A stretch of DNA of 64,000 bases from Chryseolinea sp. H1M3-3 (GCF_029360725.1 NZ_JARKMY010000002.1:930001-994000), one strand, 5' to 3'; positions 9,187 through 17,448 are shown, counted from the stretch's first letter. The notes: generated from the letters alone by a model not told the origin. A program made the numbers and translations.

Positions 9187-9790
9187 AACAAATTTGATTT
9201 TGAACAACGGTTTTTATTTCGCCCTTTCAGGGCTTAATGCCGCTTGGTGCTTTTAACGCAGGCCTGAAGTCCTGCGCTGATGATTTCGGCCTTTCAGGCC
9301 TGTAATTTATCTGCGTAAAATTTTTATATCAAACAGGTTGATGTCAGGATTTCCTGACAAAGTATAACAGCGCATGTATTAATTTTTGACAACTTACTCT
9401 AGGCTAACAATTTGGTTTTGTATAAAGGTTTTATTTCGTGCTTTCAGGGCTTAATGCCGCTTGGTGCTTTCAACGCTGAAGTCCTGCGCTGATGATGACG
9501 GCCTTTCAGGCCTGTAATTTATCTGCGTAAAATTTTTATATCAAACAGGTTGATGTCAGGATTTCCTGACAAAGTATAACAGCGCATGTATTAATTTTTG
9601 ACAACTTACTCTAGGCTAACAATTTGGTTTTGTATAAAGGTTTTATTTCGTGCTTTCAGGGCTTAATGCCGCTTGGTGCTTTCAACGCAGGCCTGAAGTC
9701 CTGCGCTAGTGATGAAGGCCTTTCTGGCCTGCAATGTATCAAACGTAAATTTTTTATATCAAACAGTTGATATCAGGATTTCTTGACGAG
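9187..9790. repeat. Three tandem ~212-bp REP-bearing units
   Basis: Three direct units begin near 9187, 9406 and 9618. Positions 9288-9476 and 9500-9688 read as identical over 189 bp (period 212); the middle unit has lost 5 bp (AGGCC) in its first hairpin. Each unit has two hairpins: GCAGG...CCTGC (9257-9276 in unit 1) and the perfect palindrome GGCCTTTCAGGCC (9288-9300; 9500-9512; imperfect in unit 3). The third unit grades into the degenerate flank. Identical copies mean the duplication is recent. Confidence 0.9.
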
Positions 9791-9960
9791 GAACAACAGC
9801 GCATTGCATTTCGATTGGGCTACACAAAATGCGGGACACCAACCTTTCAGAGGTTGTATCGAGAACGGATCGTGCGCAGGCCTGAAAGGCCGAAATCATC
9901 AGCGCAGGACTTTAGGCCTGCGTCTAAGGAAAGCAGAAATCTCAAGCCCTGAAGGGGCGC
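9694..9960. repeat. Degenerate REP-type repeat, right flank
   Basis: A diverged direct copy of 8470-8728 that keeps the same order of hairpins (CAGGCCTGAAAGGCC, then GCAGGACTTTAGGCCTGC). It runs straight into a vestige of the transposase 3' end, so the ancestral unit was probably 'repeat plus transposase tail'. Confidence 0.75.
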
Positions 9961-9964
9961 GATA

Positions 9965-10012
9965 ATTAGTCCCACATATCGCTCGTCATATTCAACATTA
10001 TTTTTTTTAACT
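9965..10012 (-). pseudogene. Vestigial 3' end of a second REP transposase
   Basis: On the minus strand this stretch matches the last ~15 codons of the transposase at 8734 (codons for EYDERYV are kept) but a 2-base loss after that destroys the WD-stop ending. Upstream of it similarity stops within about 30 bp. It is a remnant showing that a second transposase copy once lay here. Confidence 0.6.
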
Positions 10013-10122
10013 TAATATTCATACGGCTTTATTTTAGCCCTTCAGCTCAAACACTTTTACATCAAAGTTGAATTTTTGTAGTCATCACCTTGTTTACGAT
10101 ATTGAGGCATTAAATTGAAAAT

Positions 10123-10437
10123 ATGGAAACTTCATTTACACCTGTTCAATATGTTTATAGAGAAATCATTGAGGAAGAGATTGCAAAACAGACGACCGGA
10201 AAGGTGTTCTTTTTTCTTAATGATAATACTGTGGAGTCAGTTGAAGGCAGGATTGTCGAAATGAAAGAAATTGCGGGTAAAGGTTTGTTCATCGTTATGA
10301 ATCCTGAGTTTCATATCCGAATCGACAGAATCATAACCCTGTTTGGCAAACCGGGTGCTGCTTACGATGAGTATGATGCTTATGGTAATACCTGCCTTAG
10401 TTGTACCGGGGGTTATGACATCGAGTCATTGCCTTAG
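10123..10437 (+). CDS. Small hypothetical protein with C-terminal CxxC, metal-locus border
   Basis: 104 residues, soluble, not recognised. The pattern GKVFFFLNDNTVESVEGRIVEM, then IRIDRIITLFGKPG, suggests a small beta-barrel (Sm/Rof-like) fold. The C-terminal end holds a CLSC pair preceded by acidic residues (YDEYDAYGN), which could bind a metal. It lies next to a metal-resistance cluster but converges on the ERxCC protein gene (stops 10437 and 10463), so membership of that locus is only suggested by position. Confidence 0.55.
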   Translation: METSFTPVQYVYREIIEEEIAKQTTGKVFFFLNDNTVESVEGRIVEMKEIAGKGLFIVMNPEFHIRIDRIITLFGKPGAAYDEYDAYGNTCLSCTGGYDIESLP

Positions 10438-10462
10438 CCTACTTTGCGTATTGCTAAGGAAC

Positions 10463-10765
10463 TCAAAAATTGATTTCGTCTTTCAAAAATTCCTTCGCAC
10501 CTGCAGGACCTGTTATCGTGAGGAACGTTTTGCTTCCTTCTACTTTTAATTGAAAGGTGAAAAAGTCACAACAGATTCTTTCTGTTTTAATAAAGTCATT
10601 GATCTTGTCGAGGATATCGTCGGCGCTCTCAAAGCTATAGGAGAACCCGTTGTCGATTTCTTCTTTATACTGAAGAAGTCTCTTGAGTTCAATAATTACT
10701 GTTGCTTTTCTTTTTTGAAGTTCTGGCGCAGTGAGTTTACACGATATTGATTTTTGAGCTGCCAT
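10463..10765 (-). CDS. Small cysteine protein with ERxCC motif, metal-locus accessory
   Basis: 100 residues, soluble. The central motif ERICCDFFTFQL (a Cys-Cys pair after Glu-Arg) and the tail ITGPAGAKEFL match a small protein family that I recall beside MerR-controlled mercury or other metal genes; its biochemical role is unknown to me. It follows merR on the same strand (69-bp gap, which contains an ACCGTG/CACGGT hairpin at 10795-10816), so it is probably co-transcribed with the regulator. The vicinal cysteines suggest binding of a thiophilic metal. Confidence 0.65.
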   Translation of the reverse strand: MAAQKSISCKLTAPELQKRKATVIIELKRLLQYKEEIDNGFSYSFESADDILDKINDFIKTERICCDFFTFQLKVEGSKTFLTITGPAGAKEFLKDEINF

Positions 10766-10834
10766 ACTGCTGAAAATTATCTAATAGATAAAACACCGTG
10801 TAGTATAATCCACGGTTTCATATTAATAGCGTTT

Positions 10835-11230
10835 TTAAGAGCACAGACAGGATGGAATTGTACGCTCAAACTCACAGTTACCTGCATTACATTTTGTGAG
10901 TGATGTAATCAATCGCGAGTTTAAGTCAAGAAGTTTTTGAATCTGTTGATTAACAAGGGCGATCTTGTTTTCTAAGTTGTATTTGAGATTTTCACACGAC
11001 GCATCCTCTTCCCGCCAAAGTTCAAGGAAAGTATCAATTTCGTTGAGTGTGAATCCGATGTCCTTTAATTTTCTGATCAGAAGAAGTTTTTCAAACACTC
11101 GTTCAGAATACTCCTTATAATTGTTTTCTCTTCGGCTTTTTCTATCCAGGGAGATCAATCCCTTTTTTTCATAAAACCGGATTGTGTCTTTGGTAAGTCC
11201 GGTTCTTTCGACAAGTTCTCCAATCAGCAT
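10835..11230 (-). CDS. MerR-family heavy-metal-responsive regulator
   Basis: 131 residues from the ATG at 11230 (the frame is open to 11278, but MLIGELVERTGLTKDTIRFYEKKGL is the canonical MerR start). An N-terminal winged helix is followed by a dimerisation helix and a metal loop. Cys at about 79, 114 and 119, with two more at 128 and 130, resemble the ligand spacing of ZntR/CadR/PbrR-type sensors. Such proteins hold RNA polymerase at an over-long promoter and untwist it when metal binds. It is divergent from the MerF-like gene, and a matching dyad lies between them. The metal (Zn, Cd, Pb or Hg) cannot be read from sequence alone. Confidence 0.85.
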   Translation of the reverse strand: MLIGELVERTGLTKDTIRFYEKKGLISLDRKSRRENNYKEYSERVFEKLLLIRKLKDIGFTLNEIDTFLELWREEDASCENLKYNLENKIALVNQQIQKLLDLNSRLITSLTKCNAGNCEFERTIPSCLCS

Positions 11231-11256
11231 ATTTGAAAATTTATTTAAGAAAACTC

Positions 11257-11290
11257 TTGACCATGGCCAATAGTCCACACTTTAACTTTG
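11257..11290 (+). promoter_or_regulatory. MerR-type operator within an over-long TAnnTTTG promoter
   Basis: An imperfect dyad TTGACCAT-GGCCA-ATAGTCCA (11257-11277; 6 of 8 arm positions symmetric) is followed by TAACTTTG (11283-11290), an exact match to the Bacteroidota -7 consensus TAnnTTTG. The only fitting TTG for the upstream element is at 11257-11259, giving a 23-bp spacer, longer than the usual ~19-21. That is the geometry expected of a MerR-activated promoter. It would start transcription about 25 bp before the MerF-like ATG at 11323. Confidence 0.65.
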
Positions 11291-11322
11291 AAATACATTT
11301 TTAAGATAACGGATTAAAGATT

Positions 11323-11628
11323 ATGAAAGATTCAACAAAATTATTCAAGCTTTTAGGATTTTTAGGCATAGGACTTTGTGTCGCCTGCTGCGCGATACCG
11401 ATTGTTGCCGTTGTTTTTGGAATCGGCGCAATAACAGCTTTATCTGGGTTCCTGGAATGGGGCGGTATTGCTGTCATGATTTTGGTCCTAACTTTTTTTG
11501 TCGTTTCCTACTTTAAAAAAAGGAGGGCACCCAGTTGTGAAATTGACTGTGCGAGCAAGGAAGAAAAAATCTTGGTGCATAGCCAAAGGCAGACCAATGT
11601 TGAACAGAAGCGCTCGAGGAAGTCATAA
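11323..11628 (+). CDS. MerF-like small heavy-metal transport protein
   Basis: 101 residues with two membrane helices. The first contains the Cys pair in CVACCAIPIV, then GIGAITALSGFLEW, a short basic patch (FKKRRAP) and a second Cys pair (CEIDC). This order closely follows MerF: CCxxP in helix 1, GxxALxGxL, KR, then a cytosolic Cys pair. MerF moves Hg(II) across the inner membrane. No merA (mercuric reductase) is present in the window; the next genes encode a transporter and an exporter instead, so the natural metal may be Hg, Cd or Pb. It is the first gene of the metal-induced operon. Confidence 0.7.
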   Translation: MKDSTKLFKLLGFLGIGLCVACCAIPIVAVVFGIGAITALSGFLEWGGIAVMILVLTFFVVSYFKKRRAPSCEIDCASKEEKILVHSQRQTNVEQKRSRKS

Positions 11629-11725
11629 GCGCAACATCCGATAATGCATTTGTTAGGATGTAAGCGAAAAAATAATCGTGTTGCATTGTTTTATTAAGCA
11701 GATTTGTTGAACAAAACTCCGTAAC

Positions 11726-12334
11726 GTGATCACTTTAATAGCGGGTAGCGTTGTCTTAAGCGTTCTACATGCGTTAATTCCAAATCATTGGCTGCCTATC
11801 CTCGCTATCAGCCGCCAGGAAAAATGGTCTTTGGGTCGAACTACCTATATAACTTTTCTCTCCGGATTGTCACATGCATTAAGTACAGTGTTCATAGGCA
11901 TGGTCATAGGGTTGTTAGGTGTTACGATATCGGAGCAGGTCACAAGTTTTACTCACCTTATTGCTCCGGTAATACTCATCGCTATTGGATTGTTCTACAT
12001 ATATCAGCATCATCGACACAAACACTTTCATTTGCATCAGCAACCGAGTTTGCCGAAAATTAGGATCATAATAGGTCTTGTCATTGCCATGTTCTTTTCG
12101 CCGTGCCTGGAAATCGAAGCCTATTTTTTAATGGCAGGTGTACAGGGATGGGAACAAGTTGTGTTTCTAAGCCTTTTATATACAACGGTGACGATTTCAG
12201 GGATGGTACTATGGGTACGTTTTACCTATAGAGGCCTTTTCAGATGGAATTGGCATGCGTTGGAACACAACGCAGGCATTATAACGGGCTTGACGCTGGT
12301 ATTGACTGGTGTTGCGTCCTTCTTTATTCATTAA
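11726..12334 (+). CDS. Multi-pass membrane transporter with His-rich loop (NiCoT/UreH-like)
   Basis: 202 residues, about six membrane helices, GTG start at 11726. Motifs HALIPNHWLPI and GLSHALST in the first helices and FSPCLEIEAY later are typical of the nickel/cobalt-transporter-like or UreH/TauE-type membrane proteins. A central cytosolic loop is strongly His-rich (HHRHKHFHLH), a likely metal-binding patch. It is placed between the MerF-like gene and the P-type ATPase gene (11-bp gap to the latter), so it is part of the metal operon. Import or export cannot be decided from sequence. Confidence 0.7.
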   Translation: MITLIAGSVVLSVLHALIPNHWLPILAISRQEKWSLGRTTYITFLSGLSHALSTVFIGMVIGLLGVTISEQVTSFTHLIAPVILIAIGLFYIYQHHRHKHFHLHQQPSLPKIRIIIGLVIAMFFSPCLEIEAYFLMAGVQGWEQVVFLSLLYTTVTISGMVLWVRFTYRGLFRWNWHALEHNAGIITGLTLVLTGVASFFIH

Positions 12335-12345
12335 ATTGGTAGGCG

Positions 12346-14322
12346 ATGAGGGAAGAAAACGAAAAAGTAAACCAAAATAATAATACGCCTCCGGCCAGTG
12401 TCGAAATGGTTGCGGAGAAGGTTTATAGTCGTGACACAGGACCTGTTAAAGGAAAAGACGAACGTTGGATCCAAAACGAATGGCTTGCTGCAATCGGAAG
12501 CTTTATTCTTTTAGCTGCCGGACTTTTGTTTGATACTTTCACCCGGCCTGAATGGTTTAGCGGCTCCATACGTTTTGTTTGGTATGTGATCGCTTATTTG
12601 CCTGTAGGGTTACCGGTAGTTTTTAAAGGTGTTAAATTAGCTTTCCGGGGATCAATCTTTACTGAGTTTTTATTGATGGGTATTGCCACTATGGGTGCCT
12701 TTTATATTGGCGTATATCCAGAGGGTGTTGCTGTCATGTTGTTTTATGCGGTGGGTGAATTATTTCAGGGCGCTGCCGTTAACCGTGCAAAACGAAGCAT
12801 TAAAGCCCTCATGGATGGCCGCCCGGAAAGCGCTTCTGTATTGAGGAACGGCAATTATGTCTCAGTTGACCCGCTGGGTGTTCAAGTCGACGAGACCATT
12901 CAAATCAGGGTAGGTGAAAGGGTGTCTTTAGATGGGCAGATGCTGAGCGATGGGAGCGCTTTCAATGCGGCGGCGCTTACTGGAGAAAGTAGACCAATGT
13001 TCATTGAACGCGGTGAAACGGTTTTGGCGGGAATGATAAACGAATCGAAGGTTGTTGACTTAAAGGTCACAAAGCCTTTTAACGAAAGCGCCCTGGCAAG
13101 AATTCTTTCTCTCCTGCAAAACGCACAAGGGAGGAAAGCAAAGACAGAATTATTCATACGAAGATTTGCAAAGGTATATACCCCCATCGTTGTTTTCCTC
13201 GCCGTCGGATTAACATTTCTGCCTTATTTTTTTGTGGAAGACTATAACTTTAATCAATGGTTGTATAGAGCACTGATATTTCTTGTTATCTCTTGTCCTT
13301 GTGCATTGGTTGTTGCCATACCGCTTGGTTATTTCGGGGGTATAGGAGCGGGTTCAAGAAATGGCATTCTTTTTAAAGGTTCCAGCTATCTGGATCGGAT
13401 AACCAGGGTCGATACCGTTGTGATGGATAAAACCGGTACATTAACAAAAGGAGTTTTTAAAGTACAGCAGGTAGTAAACAAAAGTTTACACGAGAATGGA
13501 TGGCTATCGTATGTGGCTGCGCTTGAATCTCAATCGAATCACCCGATCGCCAAGGCTATAATAGAATATGTATCCAAAGATCCTGTAAAGAAAGTAGCAC
13601 ACCTGGAAGAAATTAAAGGTTATGGATTAAAGGGAATTGTAGAGGGAAAGGAAATACTCGCGGGAAATGTAAAGCTCTTAAAGAAATTCGATGTGCCCAT
13701 GGAGTCCGAACTTGAAACACTGATTGACACCCTTGTAGTGGTTGCGGTAAACCGAACGTTAGCAGGATACATTGTTATTGCTGATGAAATAAAAGAAGAT
13801 TCAAGGCTTGCTATACGGCAAATGCATGCAATGAATATCAAAACAATCATGCTAAGCGGTGACAAGCAGGCGGTAGTGGATAAGGTTGCCCGCGAATTAA
13901 ATATTGATGCAGCTTATGGCGATCTTTTTCCCGAGGACAAAGTGAAAAAGCTTGAAGAAATTAAGAAAGGGAAAAAAGAAGCAGTTGCCTTTGTGGGGGA
14001 TGGGATCAATGATGCTCCTGTGCTCGCCATCAGCGACGTTGGCATTGCTATGGGCGGATTGGGAAGTGATCTTGCTATTGAGACTGCCGATGTTGTAATT
14101 CAAACTGATCAGCCTTCAAAAATTGTAACAGCCATTCGCATAGGTAAAGCGACGAACAACATTGTCTGGCAAAATATTGCATTAGCCTTCGGCGTAAAAG
14201 TGATTGTTATGGCGTTAGGAGCGTGGGGTCTTGCTTCCATGTGGGAGGCGGTGTTTGCTGATGTAGGTGTTGCCCTATTGGCAATCGTGAATGCTATCCG
14301 TATTCAACGGATGAAGTTTTGA
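12346..14322 (+). CDS. P1B-type heavy-metal translocating ATPase
   Basis: 658 residues. Key motifs: C317-P318-C319 in the transport helix, the phosphorylated Asp at 361 in DKTGTLTKG, NHPIAKAI (the HP locus), GDGINDAP near the C-terminus, and the usual eight-helix pattern. The CPC motif followed by ALVVAIPLG suits the Zn/Cd/Pb (P1B-2) group. It has no N-terminal HMA domain with CxxC; the first ~45 residues are polar and disordered-looking. It would pump metal out of the cytoplasm with ATP. It is the last gene of the operon begun by the MerF-like gene and would be under MerR control. Confidence 0.93.
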   Translation: MREENEKVNQNNNTPPASVEMVAEKVYSRDTGPVKGKDERWIQNEWLAAIGSFILLAAGLLFDTFTRPEWFSGSIRFVWYVIAYLPVGLPVVFKGVKLAFRGSIFTEFLLMGIATMGAFYIGVYPEGVAVMLFYAVGELFQGAAVNRAKRSIKALMDGRPESASVLRNGNYVSVDPLGVQVDETIQIRVGERVSLDGQMLSDGSAFNAAALTGESRPMFIERGETVLAGMINESKVVDLKVTKPFNESALARILSLLQNAQGRKAKTELFIRRFAKVYTPIVVFLAVGLTFLPYFFVEDYNFNQWLYRALIFLVISCPCALVVAIPLGYFGGIGAGSRNGILFKGSSYLDRITRVDTVVMDKTGTLTKGVFKVQQVVNKSLHENGWLSYVAALESQSNHPIAKAIIEYVSKDPVKKVAHLEEIKGYGLKGIVEGKEILAGNVKLLKKFDVPMESELETLIDTLVVVAVNRTLAGYIVIADEIKEDSRLAIRQMHAMNIKTIMLSGDKQAVVDKVARELNIDAAYGDLFPEDKVKKLEEIKKGKKEAVAFVGDGINDAPVLAISDVGIAMGGLGSDLAIETADVVIQTDQPSKIVTAIRIGKATNNIVWQNIALAFGVKVIVMALGAWGLASMWEAVFADVGVALLAIVNAIRIQRMKF

Positions 14323-14363
14323 TCTAAGACTTACGTTATCCGGTTGAACCAAGGATCACAAAT

Positions 14364-14939
14364 TTAAGATCCCTCCATCGAGCGAATTACCTTGCATGGG
14401 TTTCCTGCTGCAAATACATTGGAAGGTATATTTTTCGTCACGACACTTCCTGCACCAATTACCGCTCGGTCGCCTATAGTTACACCCGGACAAATCACGA
14501 CACTTCCACCAACCCATACATCTTCACCAATACTGATAGGCTTTGCGTACTCTAATCCCGAAGCACGCTCCTTATAGTTCATCGGATGTGTAGCAGTATA
14601 GATCTGTACGTTTGGACCGAAAAGGGTTCGGCTGCCTATGGTTACATAGGTAACATCAAGCACCACGCAATTAAAATTGAAAAACACTTTTTCACCCATG
14701 ATGATATTGGATCCATAATCACAATAGAACGGTGGCTGCAGCCATAGCCCAGGCCCGGCATTCGGGATCAGCTCTTTTAAAATTGCTGTTCGTCGTTCAA
14801 CCTCATCCTCCGCCGCATCATTTAATTGTTTGATGAGCAAGCGGGTTTTTAACCTTTCATCCGACAATTGCTTATCCAGAGCGTTGTACAACTCGCCGGC
14901 TAACATTTTGTCTTTTTCAGATTTGATGATGGAAAACAT
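14364..14939 (-). CDS. Sugar O-acetyltransferase (maltose/galactoside acetyltransferase type)
   Basis: 191 residues, the normal length for the LacA/Maa/NodL family. The N-terminal helical Maltose_acyltransferase segment (SEKDKMLAGELYNALD) is followed by left-handed beta-helix hexapeptide repeats (IGEDVWVGGSVVICPG). The catalytic His lies in TATHPMNY. It transfers acetyl from acetyl-CoA to a sugar hydroxyl. The gene stands alone. In the 313-bp gap to its right (14940-15252) I see an 8-bp inverted repeat GCACTGAG/CTCAGTGC (14997-15004, 15038-15045) and nothing else I can name. Confidence 0.92.
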   Translation of the reverse strand: MFSIIKSEKDKMLAGELYNALDKQLSDERLKTRLLIKQLNDAAEDEVERRTAILKELIPNAGPGLWLQPPFYCDYGSNIIMGEKVFFNFNCVVLDVTYVTIGSRTLFGPNVQIYTATHPMNYKERASGLEYAKPISIGEDVWVGGSVVICPGVTIGDRAVIGAGSVVTKNIPSNVFAAGNPCKVIRSMEGS

Positions 14940-15252
14940 AGTGGTATTAAAATTTGTAACAACTACTTTAATCCGATTTAAACCCCTTAAATGATGGCAC
15001 TGAGGGAGCTTTGACGTCGGTCTCTATTTATGAGCCTCTCAGTGCTCACAAGCATTCGGTTTCATGTTGTGATAATCTTGAACTGTGGGTAAGGTTTCTT
15101 CAATCCTGTCATTCATCATATCCATTCCAAACAACAAATAAAAATATGCCAGAGATGTTCCATGCATATCTGCTTATTATCAAACAATCAACAAGTCACT
15201 AGTTAAATAGTTTTGAAATTTTCCATGATGGTTTCAATTGGCAACCGGTAGA

Positions 15253-15573
15253 TCAATTGAAAGATTTTAGTCGCTGCAGGAACTCTTCAAAATCCATTAC
15301 CGAACAAATTGGTTTGATCTTACCTTCTTCAATGCGGTCGATGGACATGCCTGAAAGCATGACTTCGCGGCCCGAAGGCGGGATACCCAGATATTCACCC
15401 GTATGTCTACCACGCATCACCCAATAGGAGGCCACCTCATTTCCTTCGGCAATTTGCTTCTCAACGATCACCTGAAAATCACTAAAGGCGGGGTAAAGAG
15501 TTAACGACTTATCAATGTCGCTTTGCTTGTAATGTTCATATTTTTGCCTGGCTAACGCTTTATATGCTTCCAT
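15253..15573 (-). CDS. SnoaL-like / ester-cyclase-fold protein, short form
   Basis: 106 residues. The C-terminal two thirds match the SnoaL-like polyketide-cyclase family: VIVEKQIAEGNEVASYWVMRG, RHTGEYLGIPPSGREV and IDRIEEGKI. Usual members are about 130-140 residues; here roughly 25 residues between the first helix and the DFQV strand are missing, so the substrate pocket may be altered. Function cannot be assigned beyond a small alpha+beta barrel. It faces away from the Crp-type regulator gene at 15705 and may share a promoter region with it. Confidence 0.7.
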   Translation of the reverse strand: MEAYKALARQKYEHYKQSDIDKSLTLYPAFSDFQVIVEKQIAEGNEVASYWVMRGRHTGEYLGIPPSGREVMLSGMSIDRIEEGKIKPICSVMDFEEFLQRLKSFN

Positions 15574-15704
15574 GATATTTTATCAATATTGATACGATGC
15601 TTAACGGCGTTCGAATGAGTGGGTTTATTTTTTATTTTTTATTATCATTTGTTAAGTCGATCTTAGAGTAAAGAAACGTTGGCCGGCGCCCCCGGAGTCT
15701 AAGC

Positions 15705-16283
15705 ATGTTTGAAGTCTTTGCCACCTACCTGAAATCGAAGATTGAAATCTCTGACCCTCAGCTAAGAGAAATAGAAGCTTTATGTAAACCGCATAGGGCT
15801 GAAAAAGGCGAAGTTTTGCTAAAAGTCAATGAAATTTGTAAAGCTGTCTTCTTTGTTACCCATGGCTGTTTAAGAAGTTATGTGGTCGACAAGAAGAAAA
15901 GAGAACATATCATACAATTTGCGCCTGAAAATTGGTGGATATCAGAGCGGTTAAGCATGATGAGTAAAGAGCCGGGTATGTATTTTATAGATGCCGTCGA
16001 GGATACGGACTACCTTTCGATGGAAGAAGATTTTTTTCAAAAGTTACCGGAAATTGTTCCTGCTTCAAAAGCTATGAACGACAGATTGCAACTGAATAGT
16101 TTTCGCGCTTTCCGAAAAAGATTAATTTCATTATTGAGTGATACGGCAGAAGATCGTTATCTCAACTTTATACAAACCCATCCTTCTCTGGCTTTAAGAA
16201 TTCCACAAAAGATGATTGCCTCTTATCTCGGCATCACACCGGAGTCGTTAAGTCGCATACGAAAGTCGTTGTCGCACCAGTAA
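15705..16283 (+). CDS. Crp/Fnr-family transcriptional regulator
   Basis: 192 residues. An N-terminal cyclic-nucleotide-binding-like beta-barrel (KGEVLLKVNEICKAVFFVTHGCLRSY) is followed by a C-terminal HTH helix pair (QKMIASYLGITPESLSRIRKSL). Bacteroidota carry many such regulators, which generally do not bind cAMP in the E. coli fashion; the key phosphate-binding motif is not conserved here. Its target may be the divergent SnoaL-like gene (132-bp gap), by position only. Confidence 0.88.
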   Translation: MFEVFATYLKSKIEISDPQLREIEALCKPHRAEKGEVLLKVNEICKAVFFVTHGCLRSYVVDKKKREHIIQFAPENWWISERLSMMSKEPGMYFIDAVEDTDYLSMEEDFFQKLPEIVPASKAMNDRLQLNSFRAFRKRLISLLSDTAEDRYLNFIQTHPSLALRIPQKMIASYLGITPESLSRIRKSLSHQ

Positions 16284-16520
16284 TCTGAGCTTACGATTCA
16301 TTCCTGGAGAATGATCTTTTGATAGTTCTCTTTCATAACCTTATCATATGGTAAGAAATTATCATCCATTGTAAATATTGAAACTAAAGGGATGAATGAT
16401 AAGTTATTGTTTCGAAAAGCAAAAACGCTTAACGGTTGCCACGAACAGCAGCAATAGATTTGGTAAGAAGTTTGTATAAGAGAGTGTGAATTTGGTTAGG
16501 GATAGGTAAGTGGAGTTGGT

Positions 16521-16549
16521 AGCCCGTTCGAAAAGAACGGGCTTTTTTT
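16521..16549. terminator. Intrinsic terminator between convergent genes
   Basis: A 9-bp perfect stem AGCCCGTTC / GAACGGGCT (16521-16529, 16535-16543) with a GAAAA loop and a run of T's. It lies in the 298-bp gap between the Crp-type gene and the VOC gene (convergent). The region 16284-16520 upstream of it is otherwise unassigned; a small RNA ending here cannot be excluded. Confidence 0.9.
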
Positions 16550-16581
16550 ATTTCAAGTTTTTAGAAACAAATAGTAATACG

Positions 16582-17073
16582 TTAGTCAAGTTCCTTTAGC
16601 AAGGAATCCAGGTCTAATGGTCTGGTGTACATTTCAATGCTTCCGTCTGGTTTGTATTGCCAGGTATCTTTTGGTCTATCCCAATAAAGTTCAACACCAT
16701 TGTTGTCAGGATCATTTAAGTAAAGTGCCTCTGAAACACCATGGTCGCTGGCACCGCTAATAGGATAATTTGCTTTTCGTAGCCTGTCATAAATTACCGC
16801 GAGATCTTTTCTTGTAGGGTAGAGGATGGCGGTATGATAAAGTCCTACACCATGGCGCGACGCTGGTGGCGCATTTTTACTATGCCATGTGTTTAGTCCA
16901 ATATGGTGATGATAACCTCCGGCGGAAATGAATGCCGCTTGGTCGCCGTACATGGTCGTTAATTCAAAACCCAAAAGATCGCGATAAAAAGAAAGTGACC
17001 TTTCAAGATCGGCAACTTTCAAATGCACATGGCCAATCCGCGTTTGCGCCGGTGCTGTATATTCAGTGTTCAT
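16582..17073 (-). CDS. VOC-family (glyoxalase/extradiol dioxygenase-like) protein
   Basis: 163 residues from the ATG at 17073 (the frame extends to 17124, but the extension is not family-like). It has two beta-alpha-beta-beta-beta modules, with HVHLKVADLERSLSFYRDLLGF at the start, HHHIGLNTW, then LYHTAILYP and VELYWDRP. The His and Glu positions fit a metal site of the catechol-2,3-dioxygenase/glyoxalase type. In Bacillota and Bacteroidota such stand-alone proteins are often named catechol-2,3-dioxygenase without proof. The substrate is unknown. Confidence 0.85.
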   Translation of the reverse strand: MNTEYTAPAQTRIGHVHLKVADLERSLSFYRDLLGFELTTMYGDQAAFISAGGYHHHIGLNTWHSKNAPPASRHGVGLYHTAILYPTRKDLAVIYDRLRKANYPISGASDHGVSEALYLNDPDNNGVELYWDRPKDTWQYKPDGSIEMYTRPLDLDSLLKELD

Positions 17074-17232
17074 AAGCTTACATTTAATACAAACAAAGGT
17101 ACTTTGAATGTAAGACTTATTCATTGAACCAGATTAAGATCGATTGCGTATGGAATGTACATCGATGATAAGTATCGAACGACTTATACACTTGCCGCCC
17201 GATACTTTGTTTTAGATTTTTTGAACTTGTTA

Positions 17233-17448
17233 TCACCGCATATCGTTCTTACCTCTTGTAATTACTTCCGCCTTTGCCATGCGGGTATTCGTTCCGTTAA
17301 GCTGTGATTTTAGCCATTTTTTAAGTTCGAGATGTTCGTCCTTCGTAAGATATTTAAATGTTTTCTTGTATTCTTTTTTAAAGAGACGTTTGTTAAAGCT
17401 TATTTTTTGGAGTATGGTCTTGCAGTATTCCAGCATTTTAATCGCCAT
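17233..17448 (-). CDS. Small conserved hypothetical protein
   Basis: 71 residues, basic, with no membrane segment. The core KISFNKRLFKKEYKKTFKYLTKDEHLELKKWLK has the pattern of a small helical protein that I recall as widespread in Bacteroidota (a KxxFxKEYRKAxxYL-type motif), of unknown function. The sharp end after the helical part and the intact frame support a real gene. Confidence 0.6.
   Translation of the reverse strand: MAIKMLEYCKTILQKISFNKRLFKKEYKKTFKYLTKDEHLELKKWLKSQLNGTNTRMAKAEVITRGKNDMR

Noticed and set aside
14997-15045. Inverted repeat GCACTGAG/CTCAGTGC as terminator or operator
   Set aside because: The 33-nt spacing, lack of a T-run and no clear position relative to a promoter make function unsupported.
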